57,612 bases of DNA. It comes from Actinocrinis sp046724665 (GTDB lineage: Bacteria > Actinomycetota > Actinomycetes > Streptomycetales > Catenulisporaceae). The DNA lies in the NCBI GenBank assembly GCA_046724665.1, contig JBKOWZ010000038.1, positions 1 through 57,612 on the forward strand, written 5' to 3'. The position numbers and the translations under genes were made by a program. The notes beneath the pieces were generated by a model, which worked only from the letters and a program-made list of their open reading frames with translations, did not search any database and was not told where the DNA came from. Positions 8,677 to 17,359 of this stretch are shown here, piece after piece; position 1 is the stretch's first letter; the number at the start of each line of letters is the position of its first letter.

Positions 8677-11600
8677 GTGTTCAGGCGTATTGCGATCGTC
8701 AACCGCGGGGAGGCCGCGATGCGGCTGATCCGCGCCGTCCGTGACCTGTCCGCGCAGACCGGGACGGCCATCGAGACGGTAGCGCTGTACACCGACGCCG
8801 ACCGCGGCGCCACGTTCGTGCGGGAGGCCGACCGGACGGTCTATCTCGGCGCGGCCGCAGACCGCCCCTATCTCGACCTGGCGGTGCTGGAGAGCGCGCT
8901 GGCCGAGTCGGGTGCCGACGCGGCGTGGCCGGGCTGGGGCTTCGTCGCGGAGGACCCGGCGTTCGCGCAGCTGTGCGAGAAGGCCGGGGTCACGTTCGTC
9001 GGCCCGTCCGCGGAGGCGATGCGCACCCTGGGCGACAAGATCAGCGCGAAGCTGATCGCCGAGAAGGTCGGCGTTCCGGTCGCCCCGTGGAGCCGCGGCC
9101 CGGTCGTCACCCTGGACGAGGCGCGCCAGGAGGCGCGGCGGATCGGCTACCCGCTGATGCTGAAGGCCACGGCCGGCGGCGGCGGGCGCGGGATCCGGGT
9201 CGTCACCTCGGCCGCCGGCCTCGCCGAGGCGTTCGAGCGGACCCGTGCCGAGGCGCTGCGGGCGTTCGGCAACGGCACGGTCTTCCTCGAACGGCTCGTG
9301 ACCGGCGCGCGGCACGTCGAGGTCCAGCTCATCGCCGACGGCCAGGGCACGGCCTGGGCCCTCGGCGTGCGGGACTGCTCCGTGCAGCGCCGCAACCAGA
9401 AGGTCATCGAGGAGTCCGCCTCCCCGCTGCTGTCCGCGCAGCAGGTCATGGACCTGAAGGCGTCCGCGCAGCGGCTCGCCGTCGCGGTCGGCTACCAGGG
9501 CGCCGCGACCGTGGAGTTCCTCTACCACCCGGGCGACCAGCAGTTCGCGTTCCTGGAGGTCAACACGCGCCTTCAGGTCGAGCACCCGGTCACCGAGCTG
9601 ACCACCGGCGCCGACCTGGTCCGGATGCAGCTGCACGTCGCGTCCGGCGGTTGCCTGTCCGGCGACCGGCCGGCCGAGTCCGGGCACGCCATCGAGGCGC
9701 GGCTCAACGCCGAGGACCCGGACCGCGACTTCGCGCCCGCGCCTGGCCGCATCGCCCGCCTGGTGCTGCCGACAGGGCCGGGGATCCGCGTCGATACCGG
9801 CGTCAGCGAGGGCGACACGATCCCCGCGGACTTCGACTCGATGATCGCCAAGATCGTCGCCTACGGCCGCGACCGGGATGAGGCGTTGGCCCGGCTGCGG
9901 CGCGCCATAGCCGAGATCAGCGTCGTCATCGAGGGCGGCACCACCAACAAGAGCTTCCTGCTCGACCTGTTGGACCAGCCCGAGGTCAGCGGCGGTTCCG
10001 GCGCCGGCTGGGCCGACACCGGCTGGATCGACCGGGTCCGCGCGCAGGGGCGCCTGGCCGCCCACAAGCACTCCGGCGTCGCCATCGTCGCCGCAGCGGT
10101 CGGCGTGTACCTGGACGAGGAGGAGGCCGGCCGGCAGGCAATGCTGGCCGCCGCCCGCGGCGGTCGGCCCGACGTCCGGCACGAACCCGGGCGAGCCCTC
10201 GACTACAAGCTGCGCGACATCTCCTACCAGGTGCGGGTCGCGCGCCGCGGCCCGGACCGGTTCCGGGTCGAGGTCGCCGCCTGCGGCGACGTCGCCGTGG
10301 CGGACGCCGTGCTGGAGCGGTTCGACAGCTACAGCGGCGCCATCACGGTCAACGGGCGGCGGTTCCGGCTGACGACCTGCGCACACGGCCCCGTGTACCT
10401 GGTCGAGGTCGATGGAGTCACGCACCGCGTCAGCCGCGACGAGGGCGGGGTGGTCCGCTGCCCGGCCCCGGCCATCGTGGTCGCGACCCCGGTCGCCCCC
10501 GGGGACGAGGTTGCCGAGGGCGCCCCGGTCCTGGTGCTGGAATCGATGAAGATGGAGACGGTGCTGCGGGCACCGTTCCGCGCCCTGGTCCGCGAGTGCC
10601 TGGTCCCGGTCGGCACCCAGGTCGCGTCCGGTGCGCCGCTGCTGCGCTTGGAGCCGTTGCCCGACGAGGACGGCGCGCGCGGCGGCGCGGCGGGCTCAGC
10701 CGCCGTGGACCTGCGGGAACCGGCCATCGACCTGCCTGCGGCGGCGGACAGCGGGTTGGCGCAGGACCGGGCCGGCGCATGCCTGAGGGACCTTCGCGGC
10801 CTGTTGCTCGGGTTCGACGGCGACGGCGACGACCGGGCGTTCCTGCTCGCCGGGTATCTGGACGCCCGCGTCGGGCTGGGCGACGAGCTCGTCACCGCGG
10901 AGCTTGACCTGCTCACCGTCTTCGCCGACCTCGCGCAGCTGAGCCGGAACAGGCCGGTCAGCCGCGCCGAGGCCGCGGACCCTGGCCCGGCTGCGGCGGT
11001 CCCGGCGAGCTGCGTGCACAGCCCGCGCGAGTACTTCCACGCCTACCTGGGCAGCCTCGATGCGGACCGCGCCGGGGTCTCCGAGGAGTTCCAGGAGCCG
11101 CTGCGCCGGGTCCTGGGCCATTACGGCGTCACCTCGCTGGACCGGACGCCGCAGCTGGAGGCTGCGGTCTTCCGGATCTTCCTCGCGCAGCGGCAGCTGT
11201 CCGGCGGCGCCGTGATCGTCTCCGAGCTGCTGCGCCGGTGGCAGACGGGCACGCCACCCGCCGAGCCCGCCCGGCAGCACGCGCGCCTGGTCCTGGAACG
11301 GCTCATCGAGGCGACCCAGGCGCAGTTCCCCGCCGTAACCGACCTCGCTCGCGGCGTCGTGTTCCGCTGGTTCATCCGGCCCCTGCTGCGCCGTGGCCGG
11401 GCCCGCGTCCACGCCGCAGTCCGCACGGACCTGCGCCGTCTCGACGCGAACCCGGCCGCCACTGACCGTGGCGAGCGCATCCGGGCGGCAGCCGCCGGCT
11501 CCGAGTCCCTCGTCCGGCTGCTCGGGCAGCGGATCAGCCGCTCCGCGCGCCTCGCGGACGCCGGTCGGCCCGGCCTGGACCATGCGCCGCTGCTGGAGGC

Positions 11601-14352
11601 ACTGACTCGTTGCCACTACGGCGACCGCGGCCTGGCGAACGTCACCGCCGCCGACATCGCCGGGCATCGGTTCGTCACCGCGGACCATGTCGGCGCGGCG
11701 ACCCGCGTCGCGGCCACCATCACGGACCTCGCCGGCCTCCCGGACGCGGTCGCGGCTACCGGCACCTTGTCCGGCCGCGCACCCGGCGGCGCCCTGGTCG
11801 CCGACATATACGTCGCCTGGGCCGGACCCGCCCCCGACGAGATCGCCGCGGCGGTCGCCGAAGCCGTCACGGCGCGGCCGGGGCCCGCCGGGGTCGCCCG
11901 GATCACCGTGACGGCCGTCGGCACCGCGGACACCGCGCGCAGCGTTGCCCAGCAGCACTTCACCTTCCGGCCCGGCGACGACGGCCGCCTTACCGAGGAC
12001 CGGCTGCTGCGCGGTCTGCACCCGCAGGTCGCCAAGCGCCTGCAACTCGCCCGGCTGCGCGAGTTCGACCTCACCCGGCTGCCAGCCGAGGAAGAGGACC
12101 TGTACCTGCTGCGGGCCGTGGCGAAGACCAACGCCAGGGACGAGCGGCTGATCGCGCTGGGCCAGGTCAGGCAGCTGACCCCGCTGCGCGACGCCGACGG
12201 CCGGCTCGCGGCCCTGCCCGAGGTGGAGAACACCCTCGCCGCCTGCCTCGACGCGATGCGCGCCGCCCGGCCACAGCCACAGGGCGGCGGGCTCACCGGG
12301 ACCAACCGGATCCTGGTGTACATCTGGCCCTCCAGCGAGGTCAGCGCGCGGGAACTGGCCCCGCTCGTCCGTCGGCTCGCCCCGTCGCTTTCGGGCGCCG
12401 GCCTGGAAGAAGTCCAGTTTGTCGTCCGACAGCTCCAGGCGGCCGGGGAAATGGCGCAGACCAGCGTGCGGATCACCGGCGATACGCAGGGCGCCCCGGT
12501 ACTGCACGTGGGCCCGCCGCCGACCGACGTGATCCGGCCGCTGGACGACTACTGGCAGAAGGTCCTGTCCGCGGCCCGCCGCGGCGCCGTCTACCCCTAT
12601 GAGCTCATCGGCCTGCTCGCCGGAGACGGGGGCACGTTCACCGAGTACGACCTTGAACCCGGCGAGGCCGTCGGCGCGGTCGGTGTCGGCTGGGCTGGTG
12701 CCGAGCGCAGGTGCCTCGTCCCGATACGCCGGCCGAAGGGCAACAACACCGCGGGCATGGTCGTCGGCGTCGTCACCACCCCCACCGCCGTCTATCCCGA
12801 GGGCGTCACCCGGGTGGCGCTGCTCGGCGACCCGACGAAGGCCCTCGGCTCCATTTCCGAACCCGAGTGCGCCCGCGTCATCGCCGCCCTCGACCTGGCC
12901 GAGGAGCTGGGGGTCCCGGTCGAGTGGTTCGCCATGTCCGCCGGGGCGAAGATCTCCATGACCTCGGGCACGGAGAACATCGACTGGGTCGCCGCCGCGC
13001 TGCGGCGGATCGTGGAGTTCACCCAGGCCGGCGGCGAGATCAACATCGTCATCGCCGGGATCACCGTCGGCGGCCAGCCGTACTGGAACGCCGAGGCGAC
13101 GATGCTCATGCACACCAAGGGCGTCCTGGTCATGACCCCGGACTCGGCGATGGTCCTGACCGGCAAGCAGTCCCTCGACTTCTCCGGCGGCGTGTCCGCC
13201 GAGGACAACTTCGGCATCGGCGGCTACGACCGGGTCATGGGACCCAACGGCCAGGCCCAGTACTGGGCCCCCGACCTCGCCGCCGCGGCCGCGCTCCTCA
13301 TGACCCACTACGACTACGCCTACATCGCGCCCGGCGAGGAGTCGCCGCGCCGGGCCTCGACGAGCGACCCGGCCGACCGTGACGTCTGCGGCTACCCGCA
13401 CCCGGCCGACGGCAGCGGCTTCACCACCGTCGGGGAGATCTTCTCCGCCGCGGCCAACCCGGAGCGCAAGAAGCCGTTCGACATCCGCGCCATGATGCGG
13501 GCCGTGTCCGACCAGGACCACCCGGTCCTGGAGCGGTGGGCCGGCATGGCCGACGCCGAGTCCTCCGTGATCCTGGACGCCCGCATCGGCGGGTACCCGG
13601 CCTGCCTGATCGGCGTCGAAGCCCACTCCGTGCCCCGGCGCGGCTTCCCGCCCGCCGACGGCCCGGACGCCTATACCGCGGGCACGCTGTTCCCCATGTC
13701 GTCGAAGAAGACGGCGCGGGCGATCAACGCCGCCTCCGGCAACCGGCCGGTCGTGGTGCTGGCGAACATGTCCGGGTTCGACGGCTCCCCGGAGTCGATG
13801 CGCAAGCTCCAGCTGGAGTACGGCGCCGAGATCGGCCGGGCGGTCGTCAACTTCGACGGCCCGATCGTGTTCTGCGTCGTCTCCCGCTGCCACGGCGGCA
13901 CGTTCGCCGTGTTCTCCAAGGCGCTCAACCCGAACCTGACGATGCTCGCCGTCGAGGGCTCGTTCGCCTCGGTGCTCGGCGGCGCCCCCGCCGCCGCGGT
14001 CGTGTTCTCCGGCGAGGTCGGCAAACGCACCGCGGCCGATCCCCGCGTCGCCGGCCTGCGGGAAACGGCGCAGAAGGCAGCGGCGGCCGACCGCGCCGCG
14101 CTGCACGCCGAACTGGCCGAGGTCACCGCGGCCGTCCGGGCGGAGAAGCTCACCGAGGTCGCCGACGAGTTCGACCGGATCCACACCATCCAGCGGGCCG
14201 TCGAGGTCGGCTCCGTCGACGAGATCGTCAGTGCGGCGCGGCTGCGCCCCGCGATCATCGACGCGATCGAGGCCGGGCTGCGCGGCGGGGCGGCGGCTGG
14301 CGTCCGATCCGTTGACGCGGACGTCGAACTGGTCGCGGCCTACGGCCGATGA
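8677..14352 (+). CDS. Single-chain acyl-CoA carboxylase: biotin carboxylase, BCCP and carboxyltransferase
   Basis: A GGAAGGAGG ribosome site (8,660-8,668) lies 8 bp before GTG 8,677, so I choose that start over ATG 8,650; the product has 1,891 residues. Order: biotin carboxylase with ATP-grasp core (about 1-450, glycine-rich loop near 170), biotin carrier with ESMKM (Lys625 biotinylation site), a long middle region (about 680-1290) with no obvious motif, then both carboxyltransferase halves (about 1300-1870, including SAGAKISM in the first and CHGGTFAVFSK in the second). This is the layout of eukaryotic acetyl-CoA carboxylase, whereas most actinobacteria split these functions between separate alpha and beta chains. 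The inferred job is to make malonyl-CoA or a related extender unit for the polyketide line. It lies directly after the methyltransferase in the same direction. Confidence 0.9.
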   Translation: MFRRIAIVNRGEAAMRLIRAVRDLSAQTGTAIETVALYTDADRGATFVREADRTVYLGAAADRPYLDLAVLESALAESGADAAWPGWGFVAEDPAFAQLCEKAGVTFVGPSAEAMRTLGDKISAKLIAEKVGVPVAPWSRGPVVTLDEARQEARRIGYPLMLKATAGGGGRGIRVVTSAAGLAEAFERTRAEALRAFGNGTVFLERLVTGARHVEVQLIADGQGTAWALGVRDCSVQRRNQKVIEESASPLLSAQQVMDLKASAQRLAVAVGYQGAATVEFLYHPGDQQFAFLEVNTRLQVEHPVTELTTGADLVRMQLHVASGGCLSGDRPAESGHAIEARLNAEDPDRDFAPAPGRIARLVLPTGPGIRVDTGVSEGDTIPADFDSMIAKIVAYGRDRDEALARLRRAIAEISVVIEGGTTNKSFLLDLLDQPEVSGGSGAGWADTGWIDRVRAQGRLAAHKHSGVAIVAAAVGVYLDEEEAGRQAMLAAARGGRPDVRHEPGRALDYKLRDISYQVRVARRGPDRFRVEVAACGDVAVADAVLERFDSYSGAITVNGRRFRLTTCAHGPVYLVEVDGVTHRVSRDEGGVVRCPAPAIVVATPVAPGDEVAEGAPVLVLESMKMETVLRAPFRALVRECLVPVGTQVASGAPLLRLEPLPDEDGARGGAAGSAAVDLREPAIDLPAAADSGLAQDRAGACLRDLRGLLLGFDGDGDDRAFLLAGYLDARVGLGDELVTAELDLLTVFADLAQLSRNRPVSRAEAADPGPAAAVPASCVHSPREYFHAYLGSLDADRAGVSEEFQEPLRRVLGHYGVTSLDRTPQLEAAVFRIFLAQRQLSGGAVIVSELLRRWQTGTPPAEPARQHARLVLERLIEATQAQFPAVTDLARGVVFRWFIRPLLRRGRARVHAAVRTDLRRLDANPAATDRGERIRAAAAGSESLVRLLGQRISRSARLADAGRPGLDHAPLLEALTRCHYGDRGLANVTAADIAGHRFVTADHVGAATRVAATITDLAGLPDAVAATGTLSGRAPGGALVADIYVAWAGPAPDEIAAAVAEAVTARPGPAGVARITVTAVGTADTARSVAQQHFTFRPGDDGRLTEDRLLRGLHPQVAKRLQLARLREFDLTRLPAEEEDLYLLRAVAKTNARDERLIALGQVRQLTPLRDADGRLAALPEVENTLAACLDAMRAARPQPQGGGLTGTNRILVYIWPSSEVSARELAPLVRRLAPSLSGAGLEEVQFVVRQLQAAGEMAQTSVRITGDTQGAPVLHVGPPPTDVIRPLDDYWQKVLSAARRGAVYPYELIGLLAGDGGTFTEYDLEPGEAVGAVGVGWAGAERRCLVPIRRPKGNNTAGMVVGVVTTPTAVYPEGVTRVALLGDPTKALGSISEPECARVIAALDLAEELGVPVEWFAMSAGAKISMTSGTENIDWVAAALRRIVEFTQAGGEINIVIAGITVGGQPYWNAEATMLMHTKGVLVMTPDSAMVLTGKQSLDFSGGVSAEDNFGIGGYDRVMGPNGQAQYWAPDLAAAAALLMTHYDYAYIAPGEESPRRASTSDPADRDVCGYPHPADGSGFTTVGEIFSAAANPERKKPFDIRAMMRAVSDQDHPVLERWAGMADAESSVILDARIGGYPACLIGVEAHSVPRRGFPPADGPDAYTAGTLFPMSSKKTARAINAASGNRPVVVLANMSGFDGSPESMRKLQLEYGAEIGRAVVNFDGPIVFCVVSRCHGGTFAVFSKALNPNLTMLAVEGSFASVLGGAPAAAVVFSGEVGKRTAADPRVAGLRETAQKAAAADRAALHAELAEVTAAVRAEKLTEVADEFDRIHTIQRAVEVGSVDEIVSAARLRPAIIDAIEAGLRGGAAAGVRSVDADVELVAAYGR

Positions 14353-14448
14353 TGACGAAGATGAATATGAAGATGAAGGTGAAGACGCCGTCCCGCCCGC
14401 GAGCCAATTCCCGCCCGCCCGCTGTCAGCGATATTCATGGCGGCTTTC

Positions 14449-14486
14449 CCGGAAATCGGCGGACGGCCGAAGCGCGGGATTTCCGG
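14449..14486. terminator. Inverted repeat between convergent genes
   Basis: CCGGAAATC and GATTTCCGG form a perfect 9-bp stem with a 20-base loop. It lies between the stop of the carboxylase gene (plus strand) and the stop of the MarR gene (minus strand), where a bidirectional terminator would be expected. Confidence 0.4.
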
Positions 14487-14504
14487 AACGAACGGCATCC
14501 CTGG

Positions 14505-14978
14505 TCACCATGTCGGGCGAAGCGGAGGAATATCGCCGCCGCTCAGCGTCCAAATCATCTCGGCCAGCGTCTTGCGCAGGGTGTGGATCGCGATCTCCCC
14601 GGTCTGACCGATGATCTCGGCCTCGAGATCGCGCAGCACGGCGCCGGCGACGTCGAGGTGCACGTAAGCCTTCTCGGTCAGCTTGATCAGCTGGCGGCGG
14701 CCGCCCGACGGGTGCCGCACGCGCACCACGTAGCCGAGTTCCTCCAGGTGCGCGACCATCCCGCTGACCGCCTGCTTCGTGATGCCCAACTGCGCGGCCA
14801 GTTCGGTCCCGGTGGCGCCCTCGCCCTTGAGCACCTGGAACGCCATGCCGTCTATCGGCCTGATTTCTTTGTATCCGTGCTCGTCGAGCCTGCCCACGAA
14901 CTGCCTGAGCAGCAACTGGAACGTCATCCCGACAAGGTAGGTGAGCTCGTAGCCGGTCAGGTCGTCCGCGCTTTCCAT
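14505..14978 (-). CDS. MarR-family transcriptional regulator
   Basis: This winged-helix protein of 157 residues (from ATG 14,978) has the family core: TELAAQLGITKQAVSGMV as recognition helix and HPSGGRRQLIKLT as wing. An upstream in-frame ATG at 14,996 would add six residues but overlaps the likely -10 of its own promoter, so I prefer 14,978; neither start has a good ribosome site. The gene is transcribed away from the cupin and exporter genes, and a perfect palindrome lies between them. MarR proteins usually repress such a divergent exporter and release it on binding a small ligand, here perhaps the cluster's product. Confidence 0.9.
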   Translation of the reverse strand: MESADDLTGYELTYLVGMTFQLLLRQFVGRLDEHGYKEIRPIDGMAFQVLKGEGATGTELAAQLGITKQAVSGMVAHLEELGYVVRVRHPSGGRRQLIKLTEKAYVHLDVAGAVLRDLEAEIIGQTGEIAIHTLRKTLAEMIWTLSGGDIPPLRPTW

Positions 14979-14987
14979 ACCGTCATC

Positions 14988-15018
14988 TTGACACATCCTC
15001 GCCCGCTTGCCTTAGGCT
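14988..15018 (+). promoter_or_regulatory. Candidate promoter of the cupin-exporter transcript
   Basis: TTGACA (14,988-14,993) and TAGGCT (15,013-15,018) are good vegetative -35 and -10 matches for actinomycetes, though the 19-bp spacer is longer than usual. Transcription would start inside the palindrome that follows. On the other strand, TTGACA within the palindrome with GAGGAT further on may drive the marR gene. Confidence 0.45.
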
Positions 15019-15037
15019 GTGTCAATCACATTGACAC
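15019..15037. promoter_or_regulatory. Palindromic MarR operator
   Basis: GTGTCAAT-CAC-ATTGACAC is a perfect 8-bp inverted repeat with a 3-bp centre. It lies in the divergent gap, directly after the -10 of the cupin transcript. A weaker related site (GTCATCTTGACAC, 14,982-14,994) sits at the start of the MarR gene. Bound repressor here would block both directions. Confidence 0.75.
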
Positions 15038-15051
15038 TGGAGGCTTTCGCC

Positions 15052-15426
15052 GTGAACATCATCAACCCGTCCGAAGACCGAACCATCAAGACCGCGTCTG
15101 CCGTGATGTATGGCCTCGCCGCGCCGAGCCAGGGCAGCGAGCAGGTGGCGACGTGGAAGGTCTCGGTCATCGACGGCGGTCAGTCCCCCGTCCACGTGAT
15201 CGACAAGGACCAGGTCTGGATGCCGATCGCCGGCTCCTTCGAGTTCACGATCGACGGCGAGACCGAGCGGGTCTCGGCCGGCCAGGCGCTGGTGGTGCCC
15301 GCCGGGTCGGTGCGCCAGTTCCGCAGCATCGGCGAGCCGCTCGAAGCGCTGGTCGCCATGCAGGCCGGGGCGCTGGTGAGCATTCCCGGCACCGACGGGG
15401 CCAACCCCATCCCCTGGGCCGTCTGA
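15052..15426 (+). CDS. Small cupin-domain protein
   Basis: The protein of 124 residues has the cupin beta-barrel pattern: HVIDKDQVWMPIAGSFEFTI followed by GQALVVPAGSVRQF. Start GTG 15,052 is chosen because a TGGAGG ribosome site (15,038-15,043) lies 8 bp upstream. The earlier GTG at 15,019 overlaps the operator and is unlikely. The first metal-binding motif is incomplete, so it may be a non-enzymatic or sensing cupin. It is first in a transcript with the DHA2 exporter and under the MarR operator. Its role is unknown; many MarR-controlled cupins are linked to stress or drug response. Confidence 0.8.
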   Translation: MNIINPSEDRTIKTASAVMYGLAAPSQGSEQVATWKVSVIDGGQSPVHVIDKDQVWMPIAGSFEFTIDGETERVSAGQALVVPAGSVRQFRSIGEPLEALVAMQAGALVSIPGTDGANPIPWAV

Positions 15427-15523
15427 CCTCGGCACGCCCTGGGCACCGCTCCCGACGGTGATCGGCTCCGCCACGTGGGTCGTCACGCGCTGCCCGTCCC
15501 GTCATTAAGGCTTAAGGAACGCA

Positions 15524-17014
15524 ATGTCGAACACCTCGGCTCCATCGCTCCAGGTGGCCGCCCGGTCGGCCGAGCGCCGACTGACGATAGCCCTCGTCGT
15601 GATCGTGTCGTGCCAGCTCATGATCATGCTGGACCTGACGATCGTGACCACCGCGCTGCCGACCATCCAGCACGCGCTGCGCATCTCCCCGGCCAACCTG
15701 ACCTGGGTGATCAACGCGTACGCGGTGGCATTCGGCGGCCTGCTGCTGTTCGGCGGCAGGCTCGGCGACCTCTACGGGCGCCGCACGGTCTTCATCACCG
15801 GCGTGGCGGTGTTCACGATCGCCTCCCTCGCGGGAGGCCTGGCGCAGAACTCCGCCTGGCTGCTCAGCACCCGGGTGATCCAGGGGATCGGCGCGGCTGT
15901 CGCGGCGCCGAGCGCACTGTCGCTGATCGCCACCACCTTCACCGCCCCGCCCGCCCGGGCCCGGGCCCTGAGCTACTACACCGCCGCGTCTTCGGCGGGC
16001 GGCTCGCTCGGCCTGCTGGTCGGCGGGATGCTCACCTCATGGGCCAACTGGCGCTGGGTGATGCTGGTGAACGTGCCGATCGGCATCCTGATCATCGCGC
16101 TCGCCACCCAGTACATCCCGAAGCTGCCTCGCAACCAGGGCAGGCTCGACGTGTTCGGCGCGATCACCGGCACGGGCGGCTTGATCTGCGTCGTCTACGG
16201 GTTCACCCACGCCGCCGACGCGGGCTGGGGCGGCTCGCAGACGATCGCCGCCTTCGTCGTGGGAGCCGTGCTGCTCGCCGCGTTCCTGCTCGGCGAACGG
16301 CGGGTGGCCCAGCCGATCATCCCGCTGGCGCTGTTCGCCAGCCGGAACCGGGCGACCGCGTACGCCGGCATGTTGGTGTTGCCCGCGGCCATGTTCGCCG
16401 CGCTCTACTTCCTGACGGTGTATGTGCAGAACTCGCTGGCCTACACCCCGGTCGAGGCCGGCTTCGCGATCGTGCCGCTGACCCTGGGCGTCTTCTCCTC
16501 CCGGTGGACCTTCCCGCCGCTGGTGAAGAAGTTCGGCCCGAAGAACCTGCTGACAGCCGGGTCGGCGCTGATCATCATCGGCCTGCTCTGGCTCAGCCAG
16601 ATGACCGCGTCCACCGGCTACGCCTTCATCGTGGTCCCGACGATCCTCTGCGGCGTCGGCGTCGGCATCGCCTTCACGTCGCTGAACTTCACCGTCCTCG
16701 CGGGTCTGCCACCGCAGAACGCGGGCGCCGCGGCCGGCATGTTGCAGACCATGCAGCAGGTAGGCGGTGCGCTGGGAATCGCCGTCCTCGGCACGATCTA
16801 CATCTCCAGGCTGAACGACGCGCTCAAGACCGGCAGCACCGCGCATGCTGCGATTTCGCATGCCGCCGGGGTGTCCCTGGGCGCAGGGGCGGCGTTCATC
16901 GCCGTCCTTCTGCTCATCGGGCTGTTCGGCTTGGTGAAGATGGCACCCGCCCCTGCTCCGGGCCCTGCTCCCGCTCCCGCGAAGCAGCCCGTCGGGCAGG
17001 CCGGGGGAGACTGA
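15524..17014 (+). CDS. DHA2-family MFS multidrug exporter (14 TM)
   Basis: The protein of 496 residues has the length and hydrophobic pattern of 14-helix drug:proton antiporters of the EmrB/QacA group. It shows the early LDLTIVTTALPTI motif, the loop motif GGRLGDLYGRR, and a Pro/Ala-rich C-terminal tail. AAGGAA lies before the ATG. It follows the cupin by 97 bp in the same direction and shares its MarR operator. The likely role is proton-driven export of a toxic compound across the cytoplasmic membrane, possibly self-resistance for the adjacent polyketide/peptide product (inference from position). Confidence 0.92.
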   Translation: MSNTSAPSLQVAARSAERRLTIALVVIVSCQLMIMLDLTIVTTALPTIQHALRISPANLTWVINAYAVAFGGLLLFGGRLGDLYGRRTVFITGVAVFTIASLAGGLAQNSAWLLSTRVIQGIGAAVAAPSALSLIATTFTAPPARARALSYYTAASSAGGSLGLLVGGMLTSWANWRWVMLVNVPIGILIIALATQYIPKLPRNQGRLDVFGAITGTGGLICVVYGFTHAADAGWGGSQTIAAFVVGAVLLAAFLLGERRVAQPIIPLALFASRNRATAYAGMLVLPAAMFAALYFLTVYVQNSLAYTPVEAGFAIVPLTLGVFSSRWTFPPLVKKFGPKNLLTAGSALIIIGLLWLSQMTASTGYAFIVVPTILCGVGVGIAFTSLNFTVLAGLPPQNAGAAAGMLQTMQQVGGALGIAVLGTIYISRLNDALKTGSTAHAAISHAAGVSLGAGAAFIAVLLLIGLFGLVKMAPAPAPGPAPAPAKQPVGQAGGD

Positions 17015-17065
17015 CCGCCGCGCAATCCCAGCGGCTACCAGGACAGGACGAACACGCGACCTGCT

Positions 17066-17107
17066 GCCTGCCTGGCGTGGCTGAAGACCTCGGTCCGCCA
17101 GGCAGGC
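17066..17107 (+). terminator. Long inverted repeat after the exporter
   Basis: GCCTGCCTGGCG (17,066-17,077) and CGCCAGGCAGGC (17,096-17,107) pair perfectly over 12 bp around an 18-base loop, 51 bp after the exporter stop. No T tract follows. This is the probable end of the cupin-exporter transcript. Confidence 0.55.
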
Positions 17108-17233
17108 CGCATCCGAGAAACCGAACCTCCCACAGCTCACCAGCCTGATCCGGCTGACGAGCGTGAGCACCGCCGCGAACCGGGCGGCTGACGGGTTCGC
17201 CCGCCGACATCGTGACGATGATTGGAGGCCGTC

Positions 17234-17359
17234 GTGAAAGTCAGCGTCGTCTCCGGGAACCCGGACCCGGGTTCGTGGACTGCCGGCCTGGTCCGGCCAC
17301 CCGCGAACGCAGCGCGCCGCCGGACACACGCCGCCGCCTCCAAGGCCGGCGCGCCATGA
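17234..17359 (+). pseudogene. N-terminal remnant of an NAD(P)H-dependent FMN reductase
   Basis: A GGAGG ribosome site precedes GTG 17,234. The 41-codon frame begins VKVSVVSGNPDPGSWT, which matches the flavin-binding start of MsuE-type FMN reductases (about 170-200 residues). It then runs into Arg/Ala-rich sequence unlike the family and stops at 17,359. The stop overlaps the ATG of the next gene as ATGA. It looks like the head of a deleted reductase that still provides the translation start for the downstream flavin reductase. The homology call rests on about 15 residues. Confidence 0.5.

Noticed and set aside
8179..14184. Long minus-strand frames (748 and 1,162 codons)
   Set aside because: They lie opposite the methyltransferase and carboxylase genes, have low-complexity translations, and no ribosome sites.
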